From Metridium senile (taxonomy: Eukaryota > Cnidaria > Anthozoa > Actiniaria > Metridiidae): DNA of 64,000 nucleotides. Below, one piece after another: positions 32,401 through 42,951 of this stretch. Below the pieces are notes generated by a model. It was not told where the DNA came from. It was given only the letters and a program-made list of their open reading frames with translations, and made no database searches. The number at the start of each line of letters is the position of its first letter. The first letter of the stretch is position 1. The translations under genes and the position numbers were made by a program. Location of the stretch: positions 30,835,475 through 30,899,474 of the forward strand of contig OX459096.1 in assembly GCA_949775045.1 (NCBI GenBank), in the 5' to 3' direction.

Positions 32401-35400
32401 AATGTACTGGTCTAACAAGCCATTTGCAACAATATTTGTAATAATGAATGTAAAAAATATATCATTGAAAAAACATTCTTTGTTCTTGTAGTGTATTACC
32501 AAGGATAGATTGCTTGATATCCATCAAATCAGTAAAGACAAACCAATTACAAGTAATGACTTCATCAAGTTGTGTCCTTCACTTGTCTATGAAGTACAAA
32601 GTGGTAGCTGTTGGCATTCTCCTAATGCCGTGACATTAATGGCAAAATCCAATAGCTTTGAAGGTATGTATGGCGTTACCCTTTAATGTATGTATGGCGT
32701 TACCCTTCAATTTATGTATGGTGTTACTCTTTTATGTGTGTATGGCGTTACCCTTTAATGTATGTGTGGTGTTACTCTTTTATGTGTGTATGGCGTTACT
32801 GTTCAATGTATGTGTGGTGTTACTCTTTTATGTAGGTATGGCGTTACCTTTTGATGGGTGCATTGCGTTACTCTTTATGGATTTATGTATATGGTGTTGG
32901 CATGTGATAAAACCCGGAACACCGGAACGTAACCACCGGAACGAAACCACCGGAACGACCGGAACGACCGGAACGACCGGAACAAGAAATCGGAACCACC
33001 GAAACAAAAAATCGGAACCACCGAAACGACCGAAACAAAAATCGGAACCAAAAAAAAAAAAAAGAATAAAAAAAAGAATAAAAAAAAAGAATAAATAAAA
33101 AAAAAGAATAAAATAAAAACTAAATAAATAACTATATTTTCATGTTTCCATACACCATTTTTTGTTTAGAAAAAAACACATACTGCTTCCTAACAAACCT
33201 GCAGCATTCATTTATTGAAACGATCGAGTTTTTAAAAGTATAATCGGCCTAAAACTGAACATATGTCGAGTAGGCGTACAGCCTTTTGTTACCTATCTCC
33301 ACTAAGTACAAACCAATTTGCACTGTTTTGTACAAACTAATATTATGTCTATCACGATCATTAAGTTTTCACTCCACAATGCTGTTTTGTTTTCCCCCTT
33401 TTTATTGTATATATGATACAACAACCTTCAATTATTGATATCATTTTATTGTATTCAACATAAGTATCATTATTACAAATATATTTTGCTCTATGGCCGG
33501 AGTACTTGTACTTTTCATCTGTTTTAAAAAAGATTATTAAAACTACAAATATACTGTCCTTGGGTTTGCAATAATCATACCCATATATAAATCACAGTCG
33601 GCCGGTAGCAGATACATGTATCAAACTCAAACTGCACTTAATTTTAAAATTTGATCTAAGAACATTTTTGATCAAGGATGTCTCACAATCAGTCCAATTC
33701 AGACGCCGGACTTCTAATGTGCCTGATATTACAAATAAACTGATAAACATCTAATTATTCATGGAGAGTCCGACGTTTGAACTGGGCCTTTCTCTTTTAC
33801 AATGAGCAAACCGAACAAGAACGCAAATGAAAAGTTAATATGAAACATTAACAAAGTATACGCATTTTGACAATCTTTTGATCGCCACGCAATTGTAGTT
33901 TTTTTTAAAGAAATAATTGGACTCGAATCCCACATTATATTGTGTGTGATTCAATGCTTCAAAGAAGACTGTCCAGTATGTTATAGTCAAACAAGCTCAC
34001 GTGTTGACCCCTAGAGTCGATGAATGATTTGAATGTTTGATTGTCGATTCATTATTACGAGTTGAATTTTGCATCGTCGAAAACGAAGAGTGCAAAATTC
34101 AAATCAATTCAAATTCAAAACCAGGTCAATAGCAATCCTTTTAGTTTTAACTTACTATCTAATGATGCATTCAGTACTATCATAATAAATGAACATAGTT
34201 ATTAGTTGATCGCTAACTGTTCCATTGAAAGCGTGGGAAGAGCATATCATGTGATCGCAGATCGCATTTTAGGCTAGGTATAGAGGCTAGGTTAGAGGCT
34301 GTGTTTTTCCAACTGAACAAGTAAATGGTATATAAAAAAACAATAAATTAATGATAGTTTATTTGTCTTTAATTTGTTTTATTAATGGAAACGTTAACAA
34401 ATACATTTTTTCTGACATTTTTTTTTTTTTTTGAATTTTTGTTTGAACTTTTGTTTTGCATTTTTGTTTCGGTCGTTTCGGTGGTTCCGATTTCTTGTTC
34501 CGGTCGTTCCGGTGGTTCCGGTGGTTTCGTTCCGGTGGTTACGTTCCGGTGTTCCGGGTTTTATCACATGCCTATGGTGTTACCCTTCAATGTTATTGTA
34601 TGTACATGGTGTTACTCTTTTATGTGTGTATGGCGTTACCCTTTAATGTATGTGTGGTGTTACTCTTTTATGTGTGTATGGCGTTACCCTTTAATGTATG
34701 TGTGGTGTTACTCTTTTATGTGTGTATGGCGTTACTCTTCAATGTATGTGTGGTGTTACTCTTTTATGTGTGTATGGCGTTACTCTTCAATGTATGTGTG
34801 GTGTTACTCTTTTATGTAGGTATGGCGTTACCTTTTGATGGGTGCATTGCGTTACTCTTTATGTATTTATGTATATGGTGTTACCCTTCAATGTTATTGT
34901 ATGTACATTGTGTTACTCTTTTATGTGTGTATGGCGTTACCCTTTAATGTATGTGTGGTGTTACTCTTTTATGTGTGTATGGCGTTACTCTTCAATGTAT
35001 GTGTGGTGTTACTCTTTTATGTGTGTATGGCGTTACTCTTCAATGTATGTGTGGTGTTACTCTTTTATGCAGGTATGGCGTTACCTTTTGATGGGTGCAT
35101 TGCGTTACTCTTTATGTATTTATGTATATGGTGTTACCCTTCAATGTTATTGTATGTACATGGTGTTACTCTTTTATGTGTGTATGGCGTTACCTTTTGA
35201 TGGGTGCATTGCGTTACTCTTTATGTATTTATATATATGGTGTTACCCTTCAATGTATGTATGGTGTTACTCTTTTATGCGTGTATGGCGTTACCTTTCG
35301 ATGGGTACAATGCGTTACTCTTCATGTATTAATTAATGTATGGTGTCAATGTATGTACTGTATAGTGTTACTCTTTTATGTGAAAGAGCGTACATTCGGT

Positions 35401-38400
35401 TTCCTGGGAGACCAGCTTATTTCTACAATCTCATTGAACTATCAAATTTAGTATTTATGCTTTTCCATTTTTCACATTTTCTAATCCATTAATTGTATAT
35501 CTTTGTGTAGTGTGGCTGTACGGTCTTTTATCCATCACTGTCATTAGTTTGTCATCATTGCTAGCTATTGCTATCCTCCCGTGTCTTGGAAAGGCTATCT
35601 ACAATAAGATCATGGCTTTTCTTGTTGCACTGGCTGTCGGAACTTTGTCTGGTGATGCATTCTTGCATTTAATTCCTCATGTGAGTATAGTTACGAGGGT
35701 TGTGGAACTGATCTACGACTACAGTGGAACCCCGTTAATCCGGCCACCGAAGGGACAGCCTATTAAAAGTGGCTGTATTGAGCGGGTGGCCGTAAGGGCG
35801 GGGTTCCACTTTAGATAGTTATTTTTATATTTTAGTTTCATGTTATCACCAGCATACATTGAGGTTACTTTGAGTTGAAGCAAGGAGAATTGGACATATT
35901 TTATTAGAAATCCAGTATTTTGGGTTTTTGTTATCATCATCATTATTATTATTATTTATTTATTAGAATCGTCGTCGTTATCGTCATCATCATTAGGATA
36001 ACTATCATTATCGTCATTTGTATCATCAGCATCATTGCCATGATCATTGCCATCATCATCATCATGGGGGAAATCATCATTATGTAATATTTGAAACACA
36101 AGTGCGAGTGTTTCACACAAAAAAAAAAACATTTAAAAGCCGCAGGCGGAGTACTTTAATTGTTTTCGAGTGTTTGAAAACCCGATGAAGCACGAAGCAT
36201 GAGTGTTTTCAATGACTTCTCTAACGAGTTTATTATTCAAGTGTTTCGCTGGGATTCCAAATGCATGCACGTGATTGAATTAGTCAATCTGTTTGGCTGA
36301 AAAGGTCATGAATCATTAATGAGTTTGAGAACGCCATTAGTATCATTACCACCAGCATCATTTCCATCATCATCAGTGATCATCACTTTCATCATAGGGT
36401 TATTCATCATCGTACGCACCGGCAGCCATCTTTTCTTTCCATTCAATTCATTCTATATTTCAATCCAGGCGTTTATGAAAGGGGTCCATCACGATGAAGA
36501 AGAAGAAGAAGAGCACGTAAACCCTCTGTGGAAGGGCGTTGTCATCATGTCGGGTATCTACTTGTTCTTTATCATTGAATCGTTCATGAAAGTCAGGATG
36601 ACAAGACATCAACACCACCATGATGTAGAAGAACAGGAACAAAACATTGACGAGGTAATTATCATACAATATCAATTAGAAATACTGGACAAAAATTATG
36701 GTTACACAATTACAGCTCGACGCGCAAAAGTATGACCACATTTAATGCATTTAATGCGCTGCAACAACCATATGACTGTTTTTTTTTGTGGTCTGTTTTC
36801 CTCGGTGTCAACTAAAGCGATAACTCTTGCACTTACTACTAGGGACATGTTATTTACGGTGTCGTTGTGATTACAGGGTATTATGTCCCTACTACCTGAT
36901 GACCCACTAGTAAACTCTTTTTTACTAGGGACATATTATTGACTGTGTTGTTGTGATTGCAGGGTGTTATGTCCCCACTACCTGATGACCCACTAGTATC
37001 TTACTAGGGACATATTATTGACTGTGTCGTTGTGATTGCAGGGTGTTATGTCCCCACTACCTGATGACCCACTAGTATCTTACTAGGGACATATTATTGA
37101 CGGTGTCGTTGTGATTACAGGGTGTTATGTCCCCACTACCTGATGACCCACTTGTAGTCTCTTTCTTACTAGGGACATATTATTGACTGTGTCGTTGTGA
37201 TTGCAGGGTGTTATGTCCCCACTACCTGGTGATCCACTTGTAAAATCCAAGCCTGATATCGTCAATCATAACCACTGTTCGCCAGATGATTGTGATGAAG
37301 CTAATCGTAAGACTAAAGGTTTTACAAGTCGTAGTGGTGACAGTACATACATGACGGACCTCTCCCAGTCTGATACAGGACTAGATAGCGTACATTACAG
37401 TGATAACGGAACAACGGTTATACAAAACAAGTTGATGTATATCAAGGACGAGCTTAATGGTAATGATGACTGCTGCAGTGATGACACAAAGGCTGATTAC
37501 TCTGATTCCGGATGTGACGCACTTCATTGTCACAATACGTCACAACTTAGCGCTCGGTTTCAGTCTCCCGCGAGTGGAACTGACGTCAGTGTTGGAGAAA
37601 TGCTGTGCGAATCTGAAAAAATTCCTGTCATTGATAATCAACACAATGGACACCATCACCATGGTAACAAAAGAATTGACAAAGATACGACCATAGCATC
37701 GGTTGCCTGGATGGTTATAATAGGTGATGGGTTCCATAACTTGAGTGATGGGCTTGCTGTAGGTGCTGCTTTTTCCAGCTCTCTTACCACTGGACTTACA
37801 ACTGCGATTGCTGTTCTTTGTCATGAGCTGCCGCATGAGCTAGGTAAGAAACAGTCTTTTTATTTCTCTCTCGAGCTGATGTAATGATTTGTCACTGTAA
37901 ACCTTCTTTGTCTTCAACTCTATATGCCAGCGAACATGTCTGTCTGTCTGTCTAGCTTTTTGTTTAATTCAATGTAGAACTATTTTGTTTTGTTGTCTGT
38001 ATTTGGTGTTTGCAGCTATTTCAAAAAACGTTAACTACTGAAAAGTGCTTTCCATGATCTAAGGGCATTGTGGGTCTCATAAATTTGAAATAAAAAGTAA
38101 CTATACAGCAACCTGCTCCCTATATGTAGCTAGAATATTGTTTCGGATAGAATGCACTAAAAATGAAATAAATAATTATTGTTTATTTTACTTTAAAACA
38201 ATATTACATGACCCAAAATGCATTTTGGACTTTTTTGAAATATCTGTATGCTACGTTTCATATGTGTCATGCAGTATAAACCATTGTCCTCAACTATTAA
38301 TAATGTCATAATATAATGCAACTGTATTTGCTATCCCAGGTGACTTTGCCATCCTGATCAAGTCTGGCATGGCGTTCAAACAAGCCATTGCATACAATAT

Positions 38401-38951
38401 GGCTTCAGCTTTGATATCATACATCGGTCTAGTGATTGGAATAGGTGTAGGGAACCTTGATACATCACATGTATGGGTATTAGCACTTACATCAGGCATG
38501 TTCCTCTATATATCACTCGTCAGCATGGTAAGTTATTATACTTATTGAAACATTTTGTTTGTTTGTTTGTTTGTTTGTTTGTCTGTCTGTTTGTTTGTCT
38601 GTTTGTTTGTCTGTGTGTTTGTTTGTTTGTTCTTTGAATGTTGTTTTGTTTTTCTTTTTGGTTATTGTTTGTTTGTTTCTTTGCTCTTTCGTAGTTGTTT
38701 TGTTTTTCTGTCTGTTTGGATATTGATTGTTTGTTTGTTCTTTCGTAGTTGTTTTGTTTTTCTGTTTGGTTATTGATTGTTTGTTTGTTAATAGGGTTTT
38801 GTTCTAACCATCTACCATATTAAATTCACAGTTACCCGAGCTAAAAGCATACCAAGAAAAGGGTAGCTACTCTATCTTTTTTTCTCAGAACGCTGGTATT
38901 CTTACTGGTATTCTTATCATGCTTATTATTGCACTCTTTGAGAAGCACTAG
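29429..38951 (+). CDS. LIV-1 subfamily ZIP zinc transporter (SLC39A5/6/10-like), 7 exons, 615 aa
   Basis: Exons: 29429-29803, 32492-32663, 35511-35680, 36469-36654, 37207-37843, 38340-38527, 38832-38951 (stop TAG). All introns are GT..AG and in frame (1848 nt). The N-terminus is a signal peptide (residues 1-22). A luminal domain carries the Cys-flanked core CITKD...[14 protein letters not shown] that the family shares with prion-like ectodomains. Membrane segments follow: TM1 [19 protein letters not shown]; the [16 protein letters not shown] helix; an acidic/His loop; and the metal-site helices [13 protein letters not shown] (478-490) and [10 protein letters not shown] (506-515), the LIV-1 signature. 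The cytoplasmic loop (302-465) is Asp/Ser-rich with HHHH. The role is zinc import into the cytosol. The motifs fit SLC39A5/6/10 better than SLC39A8/14, which have EEFPHELGD. The family has split in vertebrates, so no single symbol is given. Confidence 0.93.
30268..30419. mobile_element. Palindromic MITE in ZIP intron 1
   Basis: The arms TTTTGTAAAATAGAGTACAA...AAGTGTGCAA and the inverse TTGCACACTTTTAATGTTTG fold back. Inner arms are ATTTACCACTAAATA and TATTTAGTGGTATTTA. Confidence 0.7.
30448..30493. repeat. Compact copy of the CCTGGTTACCAGAGG hairpin family
   Basis: CCCTGGCTACCAGAGGCTAG and AACCTCTGGTGACCAAGG form a hairpin. A larger relative is at 49399-49540. Confidence 0.6.
31625..32340. 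other. Unannotated part of ZIP intron 1
   Basis: AT-rich sequence with no sustained coding frame or clear inverted repeat. Style and composition resemble the transposon-derived sequence at 55500-56000, but no alignment was possible. Confidence 0.3.
32664..32898 (+). repeat. Minisatellite, first part, starting at the exon 2 splice donor
   Basis: Units of about 42-46 bp containing GTATGGCGTTAC and GTGGTGTTACTCTTTTATGT begin at the first intron base (GTATGT at 32664). The array is split by the foldback at 32899-34572 and continues at 34573. Confidence 0.9.
32899..34572. mobile_element. 1674 bp foldback element with 9 bp target duplication
   Basis: The ends are GGCATGTGATAAAACCCGGA and its exact inverse. 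Flanks are TATGGTGTT on both sides (32890-32898 and 34573-34581). The terminal inverted repeats (about 150 bp) are made of CCGGAACGA/CCGGAACCA and CCGAAAC units grading into an A-rich (left) or T-rich (right) run. The 1.3 kb interior has no transposase frame. A 9 bp duplication is typical of Mutator-like elements; the superfamily call is inference. Confidence 0.88.
34573..35345 (+). repeat. Minisatellite, second part (ZIP intron 2)
   Basis: It continues the array with alternating GGCGTTAC and GGTGTTAC half-units and a higher-order period: a block with TTTTGATGGGTGCATTGCGT and TTTATGTATATGGTGTTACC recurs at about 34834, 35083 and 35193. Met/Tyr/Val-rich reading frames here are artefacts of the repeat. 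Confidence 0.9.
35722..35811. mobile_element. 90 bp pogo/Tigger-like MITE
   Basis: CAGTGGAACCCCG and CGGGGTTCCACTT are the termini, flanked by TA on both sides (35720-35721, 35812-35813). CAGTGGAACC is the usual start of pogo-type Tc1/mariner elements. It sits 41 bp into ZIP intron 3. Confidence 0.7.
35930..36065 (+). repeat. Imperfect ATC/ATT tract in ZIP intron 3
   Basis: ATCATC, ATTATT and GTCGTC units. No other signal. Confidence 0.7.
36085..36310. repeat. Dispersed repeat, inverted copy of 9900-10210 family
   Basis: It contains ACTTCTCTAACGAGTTTATT, TTCCAAATGCATG and ATTAGTCAATCTG, the reverse complements of segments in SMARCAL1 intron 13. Confidence 0.6.
36838..37250 (+). repeat. Five-copy tandem array of the exon 5 3' splice site
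   Basis: A unit of 79 or 86 bp ends with GTTGTGATTGCAG followed by GGTGTTATGTCCCCACTACC. The AG-exon junctions fall at 36877, 36963, 37042, 37121 and 37207. Only the last leads into the long open exon. Read from the junction, copies 1-4 hit a stop (TAG or TGA) within 9-26 codons. Copies 1-3 have GT after exactly 33 nt (GTAAAC, GTATCT, GTATCT), so a phase-0 microexon is formally possible. The array is more homogeneous than the real exon, implying recent amplification. Confidence 0.9.
38549..38790 (+). repeat. GTTT/GTCT microsatellite in ZIP intron 6
   Basis: TTTG and TCTG tetranucleotides are followed by three copies of a unit with GTTGTTTTGTTTTTCT. Confidence 0.85.
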
Positions 38952-40203
38952 CAATGGCTACAAACACTTTAACGACAATAACTACACAATAGACAATCAT
39001 ACGTTTGACGAAACTTGTGTTGTGTCACATTTAGCTGGCAGACTATAAAGTAAGTTGTTTCAACTTCTTCTTCCTTGTCGCAAAAATAGCTAAGAATTGA
39101 ACTAATTAAACCATTGTGATGTTCTATTTTGTAAAGAATAAGGAAAAAAGGAAGTATGTGAGCTGCTCTGACTCTTCGTTTTTTCCATCTATAAGCAAAG
39201 GTACAAAACAGCATGCATATCGGTGTATCGAGCTAAAGGCGAGAAAGGGTAAATAAGTGGTTTCAACGCCTCTCCTCCTCCCCCTTCGGAAGTTGTTTTT
39301 CGTGGGGGATAGGGAAAGGGTTTGTTTCTGCTTACTAATGTCTTCCTATGCCTAAATGTGAAGTTGCACAAGTTAAACATAACATACATCATTCCAACAT
39401 ACGTACTATACAGATATATTTTAGATAATAACTTTAATTATAAATTAATAGGCACCCAAGCAGCGACAACGCTGTTACACTGTGCAATGATAGAGTTCTT
39501 TTACAGTGCGACTACTGAAACCGGCGGGGCCACCAAAACATTATTATCCAATCACGATCGAGAATATGAACAATAGAATATCTACAAATGTTTGATTTTG
39601 TTGCTTAAAATGCTAAAACTTTCCATTATATGTGAACGAAATAGATCAAAATTATAATAAGAATAAGAAACATCTTAACTTGTGAGAACCTTGTACAAGG
39701 TTTTTGTTTGAACTCAAAAAAGATCAGTATATTTTGAAATTTGATTGGGTGGCCCAGGTTTCAGTAGTCTCACTGTAACACCTTACGGGACAATTATTCA
39801 TATGTCTCTATCGATATCGTTACAAGTTCAACGTGCAATATGACCCTCCTATTTGGCAAAACCTACAATAAAACAAGCATAAGTGATTTTGTGGGAGCGG
39901 TTTTCACGTTCAATTAGCAGCTGATTTGCAGTCTAATTACCGAAATAAAACGGTGAAAAATCATAATTCACACTTGATAAAAGCCCGCACAATTTAGTTC
40001 CAAGGACAATAAGTTTATTGTTATTATGTTTTACTGACAAATAGCTATGACAAAACCACGGACAAAACCTGACAGTCAAAGATACCTGATCTCTGGTGTC
40101 CAATTTTTTCTTTCTTCGCTGGGAGGGCGTATGGGCCTCCATTATTAATGCAGATCATTCTGCTTTTCGATTTTTAGAAATCAAGAACGACTAACCTTAA
40201 TCT

Positions 40204-40332
40204 AGTCTCCCTCGCAGCCGTTCTCAGCCGTTCTCAGCCGTTCTTAGTGTCGTCACGCAACGTCTCTCCTCACTAGTGGCATGGGGAGGGAACGTTGCGT
40301 GACGACACTAAGAACAGCTGCGAGGGAGACTA
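40204..40332. repeat. Palindrome with GTCTCCCTCGCAGC arms
   Basis: AGTCTCCCTCGCAGC pairs with GCTGCGAGGGAGACT, and inner TTCTTAGTGTCGTCACGCAA pairs with TTGCGTGACGACACTAAGAA. CCGTTCTCAG is tandemly repeated in the left arm. Confidence 0.75.
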
Positions 40333-40520
40333 ACCTTAATCCTCCTCTACCAAAAACACAGCACGCTGTAACTAGGCGTTCATTCTTCTTTATTATTATT
40401 ATTACTGATTGCGAAGGAGTCAGTATACTAACCTTAATCCTTCTCCACCAAAAACACAGCACGCTGTAACTAGGCGTTCATTCTTCTTTATTATTATTAT
40501 TAAATTGCGAAGGAGTCAGT
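40329..40520 (+). repeat. 98 bp tandem duplication
   Basis: Copies start at 40329 and 40427 with ACTAACCTTAATCC and share AACACAGCACGCTGTAACTA and GCGAAGGAGTCAGTA. The match is nearly exact, so the duplication is recent. Confidence 0.85.
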
Positions 40521-41354
40521 AAAATTATTACATTTTTTCAATTGAATATCAAATTATAGGCAATATTAAGTAAATTGATTTTTTTATGGGCAAATACAAG
40601 GGGTAAATAGTTAGGTATCATGTTCTAATTTTATAAATCGTTTTGATAATCATTACATTGGCTATTCAATGTTGATATTCTTTTAAAAATTTCATACCAA
40701 TTTTTTTGAATTCAAAGAATCCATTTTGATAATGGTTCAATAATAGTTTTGAAGTAAAATTACTTTGCATGGCAAATTAAATGGAAAACTTTATTGCACA
40801 TTTTTTTGCACATTTTAGTAGTATTAGTTATTTCTCAGTGCCAATCACTGAGCAGTCAAAGCGACCACAGCAAGCCCAAGCATGGTTTCAGTCCACTAAA
40901 AATATTCAAGTCAAGAGGATGCACATTTATGCTCTCTTGGTCAATTTTATTCTTACGAATCATTTTTGCTACTGTGTATATCCTGAGGTTTTCTTGACGC
41001 CTCTATTCACTGAAACTGGAAGACCTTACTTTACCCTTCCGCTGGATAGCTACTGCTATCGTACTGTAGGCGCGGATAATCTAAAATATGCTTGGGTTTC
41101 CTGTGTTGTACTTTGAGTTTCAAAATGTACTAAGCGCATGACTATTCTAGAATACACATATTGTGTTTCACATAACTATAGAAACGTAATGCTATAGCAT
41201 ATATATATAGTATATATATATATGTATTGTTTTTTCATCCATTTCTGAGAAATTCAAGGTTGAAGTGTTAAAAACATGGCCGTCATATTTTAGTTTGCTT
41301 TTGAAACTTGCAGGCTTTCTTTTACTAGGTAAACGTGTTTAGAAATACATTCCA

Positions 41355-41690
41355 TTAACAGGGAAGAGAAAGACAAGACAAAAAAAGAGAGGAAAGTGAA
41401 AGGAGAAAAGAGGTGTAAAGAGACAAAAAGGGGAGGGAAGGGAAGAAAGGAGAAAGTGTTGAAAGTGAGGAATAGGCAAATTATCAGAAAAGAAGGGAGA
41501 GGAGAATGGAACGAATTACGAAAAGAGAGAGGAATGATAGATGAAAATACCAATGGGAAATAACAGAGTGGAAAGGAAATGAATGACAAAGAGAGATGAG
41601 AAAAGAAAAGAGCTTGTGAGTGACGAGAAAAGAAAGGAAAGAAGGGATAGAAAAAGATGAAAGAGAATGAAAGGGGTTATCCACAAGCAG
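41355..41690 (+). repeat. Purine-rich tract of about 330 bp
   Basis: GAAAG, GAGAG and AAAGG units dominate with few pyrimidines. It could form triplex DNA. Ser/Phe-rich frames on the other strand are artefacts. Confidence 0.75.
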
Positions 41691-42951
41691 ATGATATTCA
41701 TTAATTGTTTTATAAATGTGGTATCACAACTCTTCAACCTTGAAGTATAATTGTAAAAGTTAACACACAATGTAACTGACTGTCAGTGTACACATGAAAG
41801 TGAGCAAAGCATTCTGGTAGTAGTATGAAATGTCACTATAATTCAAATGGTCAGTAATCTGAGAAACAAATGCGTTTCACGTCCTGTAATCTTGTTTTGT
41901 ATTTGACTTATACATCCCACTATAGCTACCAGTCTGCTTTCTTAACTGCAGTCATAGCATGTTTTAGTGTTTGTCAAGTAACAAAGATTGTAATATAAAT
42001 AATAAATAATTAATATTTATGGAAACTGTCAAATTAAGAAATTTTGATCTAAAATAAATTGTTTAAAAATATATTGTCTATTTTTGCCGTGGGTTTGCGC
42101 ATTTCGTGAATGCTTATATACATACATACAAACAACCTCGTCAATGTTGTCTTTCCCAGGCCTTGTCACACGTCGCATCTGACATGAGCTGCGTCTAATG
42201 CAAATGAGTAAAACCTATTGTTTGAACTAATTTGTATTATAGATTCTTTAAAAGTATGTCTTGGAGCGTCCCAAACTAACTGCAAAGTAACAGTTATTTA
42301 TAGAATAGCGCGCTCAAGCAGTATTTGCTATGCATACATTGATTTAGCATTTGCACGCAGGCCTGCCTATAAGGAATTTCAGGGTGAAAAATAGAGAGGC
42401 GGGGAGAGAGATTACTCGTTATCCCTCCCTCTTCTTAAAATCAGCATGTGAAATGATCAGTATTGTGAATTAACCAGCGCCATTTTCTACAGCGAAAGAC
42501 GAGCGCAATCTTTCAGTTTATTTTATAGAGGGTCCCATTCACTCGAGCTCTAGAATCAAGTCACATGCAACGGTGTTTGGAAGTACAGGTTATATTCTAC
42601 TTGATTTAGCAATTGTAAATCTGACGGTTTGTGAAGCAACGAGAAATAAAGAACACAGACGTACAAATGACAAATACAAATACTAGATCAAGAAACCATC
42701 TGGTTTCCAGGGTAGGAGTTATAGCTTCACTAAATAAAAGGAATCGATCATTTTCATGATTTCAGTAGCAAGTTTTATTATTCTACAATAACACAGATCA
42801 AAACACTTAATCGTTAACCAGAGAATATACATCAAGTCTTTGTGGTATTATATTATTCTAGTGGTCATGATATATCTCAAATGAAGTATTTTGCCAGAGA
42901 TTTGTCCGTGGGGCGAATGTATTGTACATATATACAGCAACCAGTTTATTC

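Larger units (their letters stand above)
38952..42951. other. Convergent intergenic region between ZIP gene and TRAF3IP1
   Basis: The two genes end toward each other. Contents: a palindrome and 98 bp tandem duplication (40204-40520), a purine-rich tract (41355-41690), a TA repeat near 41200-41225, and candidate polyA signals for ZIP (for example AATAAA near 39868). A 111-codon frame at 40781-41116 has no convincing support (see rejected list). No further gene is recognised. Confidence 0.55.

Noticed and set aside
34385..35451. Overlapping plus-strand frames of 100-164 codons rich in Cys, Tyr, Val and Met
   Set aside because: They arise from the ZIP intron 2 minisatellite. Three frames are open together and the region is spliced out.
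36877..37206. Upstream acceptors as alternative starts of exon 5
   Set aside because: Direct use of any upstream acceptor without a further splice meets an in-frame stop (TAG or TGA) inside the array, so only the microexon or silent-array readings remain.
40781..41116. 111-codon frame containing FLTPLFTETG after a hydrophobic stretch
   Set aside because: A faint resemblance to the N-terminus of serine carboxypeptidases (FLTP...) is too short, no downstream exon with catalytic motifs was found, and there is no clear donor.
41290..41770. Minus-strand Ser/Phe/Leu frames
   Set aside because: They are translations of the purine-rich tract on the opposite strand.
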